DNA of 64,000 nt from assembly GCA_030704615.1 (NCBI GenBank), contig CM060732.1, forward strand, positions 39,537,053 through 39,601,052, read 5' to 3'. Below, piece by piece: positions 59,101-64,000 of this stretch (positions within the stretch are counted from its first letter, which is position 1; each line of letters starts with the position of its first letter). Made by a program: the position numbers and the translations under genes. The DNA comes from Takakia lepidozioides. Taxonomy: Eukaryota; Streptophyta; Takakiopsida; Takakiales; Takakiaceae. The notes below the pieces were generated by a model, which was not told the DNA's origin, did not search any database, and was given only the letters and a program-made list of their open reading frames with translations.

Positions 59101-59460
59101 CAGTCATTTCCAAAATGCACACGCATGTGTGTGCGCAAAAAGTGAAGTCCTTGGAATAGGAAGCAAGTCGAGGAAGGAAGAGCACCTGGTGATGCCGCCA
59201 TCACAATGTGAGTATTCAGTGATGAAACAAGGACCTTTCTCATCCAGATAGTAGTACAAGATGCTCCCAGTGGCTGTCCCATACACGAGAAACTCAGGTG
59301 TCAACTGCATGCATGAGATGTCAGCCTTACACCCCTGGTCAGGAAACTCGGTGGATACTGGCTCATGCCCCTTCTCTACAGCTTCCTCTCCGGGAAGAGG
59401 GAGTGTCAGCAGCTCTAGTCTTCCCTTTTGCAGCACTGCTCTAAAATTTTCATTTTTCAC
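44144..59460 (-). CDS. IFT144: IFT144/WDR19, intraflagellar transport-A subunit (C-terminal two thirds)
   Basis: Twenty exons with GT-AG borders fit: 59186-59460, 58678-58762, 58288-58503, 57266-57338, 56766-56948, 56520-56591, 56059-56223, 55678-55806, 53969-54097, 53106-53171, 52873-52947, 52541-52635, 47992-48096, 47643-47760, 46831-47010, 46536-46693, 45641-45799, 45148-45304, 44462-44554 and 44144-44260. All phases agree except between 58288 and 57338, where an exon (perhaps 58086-58202) is unresolved. Diagnostic blocks are [12 protein letters not shown], the TPR-like solenoid ([77 protein letters not shown]) and Cys pairs of the C-terminal zinc region (CPTC, CPAC, CPHC, CPMC). IFT-A drives retrograde ciliary transport. 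The first propeller (about 350 residues) is not visible; 59720-59830 may be one more exon. Introns carry many LINEs but the coding frame looks intact. Confidence 0.9.
47113..47552 (+). mobile_element. LINE 3' insertion in an IFT144 intron
   Basis: Contains [12 protein letters not shown]-type coding remnants and a (ATTTC)n tail at about 47470-47492. The ψIFT144 copy joins across this point (ACCAGG then GACTGGTTG), so the insertion edges are set by comparison and the insertion is younger than the duplication. Confidence 0.7.
48260..49045 (+). pseudogene. LINE ORF2 end with (ATTTC)n tail, intronic
   Basis: Reads [38 protein letters not shown] and (after a frame change) an [16 protein letters not shown] zinc-binding end. 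The 3' UTR has CATAAGCTCTATGAGCTTTCC and ends AAAGCACCATTTCATTTC. It is the same family as 49740-52465. Confidence 0.8.
49740..52465 (+). pseudogene. Long decayed LINE in the largest IFT144 intron
   Basis: Parts of all domains remain. The endonuclease shows DVNGRT and [13 protein letters not shown]. The RT shows [34 protein letters not shown] and [11 protein letters not shown] (YADD changed to YADA), then [15 protein letters not shown]. The end matches the 48260-49045 copy. Roughly 130 residues of RT are deleted at about 51010, where FPTEWT is followed almost at once by RVKQGCPL. The 3' end is AAAGTACC followed by ATTTC repeats (52428-52462). It belongs to a jockey/CR1-like group by RT style, not to the poly(A) L1-like LINEs at 8380-14245. 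Confidence 0.8.
53440..53810 (+). mobile_element. Two LINE 3' UTR relics, one ending in (TTTG)n
   Basis: TTTGTCCCACGGGCCCTTAGG (53489-53510) and TTTGTCCCATTAGGTCTTGAG (53740-53762) are variants of the LINE 3' UTR. The second ends ATAAAGTTTGTTTGTTTG. Both are in an IFT144 intron. Confidence 0.55.
54150..54260 (+). mobile_element. LINE 3' tail relic with (ATTTC)n
   Basis: TCTTTGAGCTTTCCGTGGACATT and a TTTCATTTCATTTC run directly follow the IFT144 exon acceptor side at 54097, then a second tail-like segment (CATAAGCTCTTTGAGCTTAC). It is only 50-60 bp from the exon. Confidence 0.6.
54880..55605 (+). pseudogene. LINE ORF2 C-terminal fragment, intact 231-codon frame
   Basis: Frame 54889-55584 codes [20 protein letters not shown], a [19 protein letters not shown] zinc motif and [18 protein letters not shown]. 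It ends with GCCACAAGGCTACGGCAAACA, shared with 38390-38700. It is the 3' part of a second LINE family and lies 70 bp from an IFT144 exon. Confidence 0.8.
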
Positions 59461-59719
59461 CTGCACAAGCATGACAAAGAGCTGAAGCCTGCAGACCCTG
59501 GTTGCACAATCTACGTTTCGATGTGGGTATGAGAAGTACCATCTGGTGGGCATGAAATCCAGGTCATAATTAAGTTGATGGGGTGCTTCCCAGGCTTTCA
59601 GAGTCAAAGAAAAATAACGGCAACCTTCAAATCACACCGAAGACAGGAATAACATCTTTTTTTCTTTGTGAACAGCTTGAGCTTGAGCATGCAATGCAAA
59701 AGAACCCACCTCCGTCGTC

Positions 59720-59830
59720 TTGACGGATCGAGGCATGGTTGCAACGAACTCCTGTCCACCCTCCTTCTCTATGGAAAATGAAATCAGGTCCTCAACTCCC
59801 CAATCGAACACAGCCACACAACGTGTTAGT
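59720..59830 (-). CDS. Possible further upstream IFT144 exon
   Basis: The frame codes CVAVFDWGVEDLISFSIEKE and FV-x-TMPRSVKTTE, with an acceptor-like CAG before it and a GTGGGT donor after it (about 59711). Its place, strand and style fit the second propeller of IFT144, but the match to known relatives is weak and the link to 59460 was not resolved. Confidence 0.4.
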
Positions 59831-60144
59831 CCAGCAGAATCTCCCTGTTTCAGAAAATGACTCCTCGTGTTTTGTCAAATAGTTCCCTTGCAACTGCAGG
59901 CCTGGGTGCCGGTCCCAGCACCTGGACTCCATAGCTTCTCCTTCCTGTAACCACCCCCCAAAACGGATGTCGTTCGTCTGTAAGTCAATTCGTCCAAGAG
60001 TTCCGTTCGATCAGTGCTCGATCAATTGAAGATAAAGCGATACGGTTGGAACTTGGAACATGATGTCCAAAGAATATATTCCGCCATAAAAAAGCAATCC
60101 AGTGATTGAGCGATCTCTAGAGAATCCGGATCAGAGATTTTCGT

Positions 60145-60345
60145 ATCTGCACTTGAGCAGGTAGCCCAGTGGTTGGGTGTTTGTGCCTTGCCTGTGCATA
60201 AACTATGTGATCCCGGGTTCAATCCTTCAACATGTGCCTTCAGACCGTCCATTGGGCCCTCGATGGCCTGTGTGTTGAGCAGTAGGCTCTGTAAATTCAC
60301 TGGACGATAAAGAATTTTTATCTTTATCTTTATCTGCAGACTTGC
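60145..60345 (+). mobile_element. tRNA-derived SINE with TTTATC tail
   Basis: GTAGCCCAGTGGTTGGG matches a pol III A box and CCCGGGTTCAATCC a B box, about 35 bp apart. A body of about 110 bp follows, with a tail of three TTTATC units. ATCTGCACTTG before and ATCTGCAGACTTG after look like an imperfect target-site duplication. These are the standard parts of a tRNA-headed SINE. It sits just upstream of the visible IFT144 exons. Confidence 0.75.
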
Positions 60346-61136
60346 AAGCAATAATCGCCAAGTTTGGTAAGTTCCTAGTACAGTAATTGTAGCTCAACAC
60401 GAGAGGTTTGCGGCTCAGACAAGGGCAGCAGCCATGGCTCCATTCTTGTGAGCAAGACAAGCTGCTGAAGTGTCACATTAGACTTGCCTTCCATTCGTGG
60501 TAATGTTCGAAGTTTACTGCATCGATGTGAGATGGCAAAGCCCAATCTCATCAAATTGTTTCAGAAGGGGATTTCAATGCAACATTTCAGTAGGCATTCT
60601 GAAGTTCTCTGCAAAAAGGCCATGGATAGACGTGCACATGCAGCACAATGCAATTTTGAGAAGCTCAGGATGTGCTATCAGCATTCACTACATGGACAAG
60701 GAACTCTATAGATCCTCTTACTCTTGAATTCAGGAAAGGGTGGCCCTGTGGAGCCAAATAACCAAGGTACAAGTACATATGAAAGTGAGGTATCAATCAA
60801 CTTGGCATGCCTAAGCTACAATCAGGAATGCAACAGAGATTAAGCACCTCTTTCAACCCAACCAACAGTACAATCAAATCCACATTCCAGGAATAGGCTA
60901 GAACTCTCAGGTTCTTGCCACTTGAAACTGCAAACACATTGTCCTTTCCTGACTACGTATCTACCATTCCGTCCTAACCAGAAGACCATGTCAGGTCCAT
61001 GACCATACCACCATCTTCCTGATGCAAGAGAGATCTGGCTTCTAATTCATCCGCAACAAAGATTATCTGACTGACTGTCTATCTACACGTACTGTCAGAA
61101 AGAATATGTGGAGTGGCTGGCTCCTTCTGACGAACA
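60346..61136. other. No gene seen
   Basis: Spacer between the SINE and the F-box gene stop codon; it must include that gene's 3' UTR. No conserved frame or repeat is visible. Confidence 0.5.
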
Positions 61137-62462
61137 CTAAACTGGGTTTAAACTAAGACTGCCAAAGAAGCCTGTGAGGGAGCGTTCGCCGTCCTTGCCG
61201 TCGAATACTCTATTTCGGACGATAGGAAGCCAATCCCATGAGCCTTGCTTCAAGTCAAACGCTAGTGTTTGTGATTCATTGCGTTTCACCAGTATAAGAT
61301 CACCGTACCCTACAGCACACCAAGGGCGCCTCCTGCGAGGGAAACCAAACGCAGGACGAGGGCTGGCACGTTCTGACAAGAAAACTGCAAGCATTGGGTC
61401 GGAAACTCTCGACAACTCCAGCCATTCCCGAGTAGAAGACTTGAACTCCCACAAAATTATGGAATTGATGACGATGCTACTCGCAACAACGTTGCCAGTA
61501 CTCCCCACCAGCAAAATGCGTCCGTGACTCTCCAAAAGAGATAACCAGCGCAGGTTCGTGGGCATATCTACAGGGACCCCACTCCAGACACCACTGACCA
61601 TGTCATATTTCTGCAAAATGTAGGTATCGCTTGCCCCGCGATGTCTTTGAGCACCCATAACGTATATTACACTGCCGCAGATCACATGGTGTCCACAGTA
61701 ACCAAACTGAGGCGAGTTGCTTCCAGTTTTCCAAGAATCGGAGACGGAGTCATAGACTAGTGTTGGACCATTGCATGTAAGATCATGGGCCACCACAATC
61801 ACCTTGTAGCTCTTGGTGGATTCATCCGCCACCAATTGGCATACAGGGTAAAGCGGAGTCCCGCCAAAGGATAGATCGGGGAGGGCCGGCAGTTGTCTCC
61901 ACGTCCTCAACAGAGGGTTGCATACAGTCAAGATCAGCGGGGAATCCCTCACCCGTCCACACCAGCTACGTTTCAGTGACTGAATGCACAGCAGGCCTCC
62001 GTCTGCACCAACAAAGTTATGGAAAACGTCGTCCACCCTGGTGACCCTACCATCTGCAGCAACAACTTCGTTAGCAGCACTACTACCGTGTATACTAAAC
62101 AGATGATGGTAAAGGAAACGGGTGGAACAAGATTTCCACCCACGCTCTACAGGATCATAGAGTCTGATGAGATCCGTCTTGCCATCCTTGCACCAAAAAA
62201 AATACATGTCATTCTGGCGAGGGACCTGATCGCAAAGGTCCTTGAAACCTTGAGAAAACAGTAGAGTGTTCCATCGTTTGCACACCGATCGTAACTGCAT
62301 AAGGCTTGGATACGGTAAGAATGCCAACACTCTGTCCAGTAACTCGGGAGGGAGCATGCTCCACAGCTGCTCGTCCATCACCTCTACCGGATTACTCTTG
62401 GGCCCAAAGAATAAGGACGCACTAGCAAGATCTCCTTTCCACCTTCCTGCAGAGCTACACAT
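61137..62462 (-). CDS. F-box protein with kelch-like C-terminal propeller
   Basis: A single-exon 441-residue frame from ATG 62460-62462 to TAG 61137-61139. An F-box lies at residues about 33-75 (MLPPELLDRVLAFLP, LRSVCKRWN). The rest has kelch-like repeats: YDPVERGWKSC, NPLLRTWRQLPALP, VYDSVSDSWKTGS, QKYDMVSGVWSGVP, WEFKSSTREWLEL and FDLKQGSWDWLP. Such proteins are substrate adaptors of SCF ubiquitin ligases; the F-box binds SKP1 and the propeller binds the target. The layout resembles plant F-box/kelch proteins of the UFO/At3g61590 type. A TTTCAG just upstream suggests a 5' UTR intron. It lies on the same strand as IFT144. If IFT144's missing N-terminal exons lie beyond 62500, this gene would be nested in an intron. 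Confidence 0.93.
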   Translation of the reverse strand: MCSSAGRWKGDLASASLFFGPKSNPVEVMDEQLWSMLPPELLDRVLAFLPYPSLMQLRSVCKRWNTLLFSQGFKDLCDQVPRQNDMYFFWCKDGKTDLIRLYDPVERGWKSCSTRFLYHHLFSIHGSSAANEVVAADGRVTRVDDVFHNFVGADGGLLCIQSLKRSWCGRVRDSPLILTVCNPLLRTWRQLPALPDLSFGGTPLYPVCQLVADESTKSYKVIVVAHDLTCNGPTLVYDSVSDSWKTGSNSPQFGYCGHHVICGSVIYVMGAQRHRGASDTYILQKYDMVSGVWSGVPVDMPTNLRWLSLLESHGRILLVGSTGNVVASSIVINSIILWEFKSSTREWLELSRVSDPMLAVFLSERASPRPAFGFPRRRRPWCAVGYGDLILVKRNESQTLAFDLKQGSWDWLPIVRNRVFDGKDGERSLTGFFGSLSLNPV

Positions 62463-63117
62463 CACAAGTATCTGAAATTTTCAAAAATCTACAATGAGCT
62501 CACTTGGAAGGTCCTCCACAAAAATGGGTGCCGCTAATTTCAGCTCATCTCAGCTCTGGGAGGAAGGAGAAGGAGCGCCATGCAAGGACTAGGGCCGGCA
62601 TGGCGGCATTCATCCACATTCCCTTTGTTTATCATTTTGCACTCATCCGAATCCCAGAGTGCGGAGAGCGAGGGTTAGGGTTAAGCGCAGCTCCGCAAGC
62701 ATCGTGTTGGATTTGCGAGGAGGACATAATCAGGGCGTGCTGAAGAAGACTGCTGCAGTCATGCTGCACTGCATTTTCCTTCTCTCAGATACTGGGTATG
62801 TGTGATCTGCAAAATGCTGAAACTCAAGCATTGGCGTTTCCAATTAGTCTTGCGTTGAAATGCTATTCTGTAAGCAGAACTGTGGTCAGAAGCAATGAAT
62901 TCACCCCAAGCCAATGTCCACGCCGGTCTCATGTCATTGGTGAGCAAATGCGCGATAATTGAGAACAGGTTGCAACTTCGGTGTTAATTGTTAATAGACA
63001 TGGGCATGGCAGGGAGGTGATGTTGGAGAAGCAATGGATGGGACAGCAGGTGGATCGCTCCATTTGCAGTTGGTTCTGGAAACAGGCTCACCCCTCAGCT
63101 CAATCCCGTCAAGAGGT

Positions 63118-63160
<43 letters not shown>

Positions 63161-64000
63161 CAATACCTAATTTCCTCTGAAACATGGAACGCGAGGCCCT
63201 GGTCGGTAGGGGTATGTACTCAAGGGCGTGTCAATACCAATGTTCAGAAGGAATGGTTAATGGAAACTCAGTTCAAATCGCGTACATCTGAGTATTCGAC
63301 ATGAGACCGAGGATGGTGAACAGTTTCGGATGCAACATGTGAACAATAGTTTCAAAGAATGACTCCGAACTGGCACTGCTATGGTAACGTGCTTGTTTGG
63401 GTGGATCGGGAAAGCCATAATCAACTTTGTTGAGGTAAGTAGCACCCCACGGGAGCAAGCCTTATGGGGCGCCATTCTGCTGCTTTTTCAAAACTGGGTG
63501 TGGGGGCAGCTCGAGCAAGCTATCATGAGTAGGTCCCTCCTGATCTGGCTGGTTCTTCCTTGAGATGTAATCCCTTAACTTCTGTGGACTCATCCTTGTC
63601 CATTTGTGGGTATAGGTACCCCTCCCTCCACGGGCAGTTTAGGTTTAGCCCTTTTTCTTCCTGATATGACATGCACATTGGATGGTCTCTAAAGAGTAGA
63701 ACTCTTGACTTCTTGTCTAACTGAAGTGTTTTCTTCGTGCTTGTTAAACATACACCTATGTTTATGAGCATGTATTTATACCACAATTTACATTCACTCT
63801 CGGGAGCTGAAGAAGGCGGTGGGGAGTTGCCGCAGCCAGTTCCTGCTATGCATACCGCATGTTATTCAATTTCCTTCGCACTTACATGGACGCCTTCTTT
63901 GTTCTTGTGCAGCAGGCATATGAGATTCAAGTGCCATCAGTAATAGCAGCACCAACATACTATGTCTTACATATTGTACGGGAGGGCATTACATTCCTGG
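62463..64000. other. 5' region of the F-box gene and unassigned DNA
   Basis: Contains a (CT)n microsatellite at about 63119-63157. Short frames on both strands do not match anything I know. The F-box promoter should lie in the first part. Confidence 0.5.
63119..63157. repeat. (CT)n microsatellite
   Basis: About 19 uninterrupted CT dinucleotides. Confidence 0.95.

Overview
This is plant nuclear DNA from a TE-rich genome, most likely a fern or another seed-free land plant. The evidence is GT-AG introns, a mitochondrial-type uS17 gene, a long intron-free PLS-class PPR gene, an F-box/kelch gene, and most of an IFT144/WDR19 gene. IFT144 is a ciliary transport gene and is expected only in plants with flagellated sperm, so flowering plants are excluded by inference. 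Naming a fern specifically is inference.

Layout. Positions 1-14400 are nested retroelements. A minus-strand Ty3 element (LTR, polypurine tract, RT-RNase H-integrase-PHD finger) meets head-to-head the end of a C5 cytosine-methyltransferase reading frame. A plus-strand chromovirus with a chromodomain and long LTR follows, then a truncated plus LINE and a long minus LINE (ORF1 and ORF2). Positions 14400-24000 mix Helitron pieces with two parts of a spliced element gene, one carrying an amino-methyltransferase-like domain. A second cytosine-methyltransferase fragment and a foldback-like element with about 168-bp inverted ends also lie here; the latter is flanked by 174-bp direct repeats. Positions 23880-30230 look like a CACTA-type transposon with a seven-exon gene that joins a plant transposase-like region to an NLI/FCP1-type phosphatase domain. 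Positions 30300-35330 hold two tandem arrays, an inverted-repeat element with a tRNA-like core, and a LINE 3' end.

Positions 37400-62500 are the host-gene part: a decayed duplicate of IFT144 exons, a PPR gene (minus) divergent from the uS17m gene (plus), IFT144 (minus, about 15.3 kb, introns loaded with LINE 3' ends), a tRNA-derived SINE, and an F-box/kelch gene (minus). PPR and uS17m probably both serve organelle gene expression.

The most notable signal is repeated association of mobile elements with chromatin or signalling enzymes (C5 methyltransferase, PHD finger, amino-methyltransferase, NIF phosphatase). A second signal is that nearly every premature stop inside these reading frames can be explained by a C-to-T change in a Gln or Arg codon, as expected from deamination of methylated cytosine.
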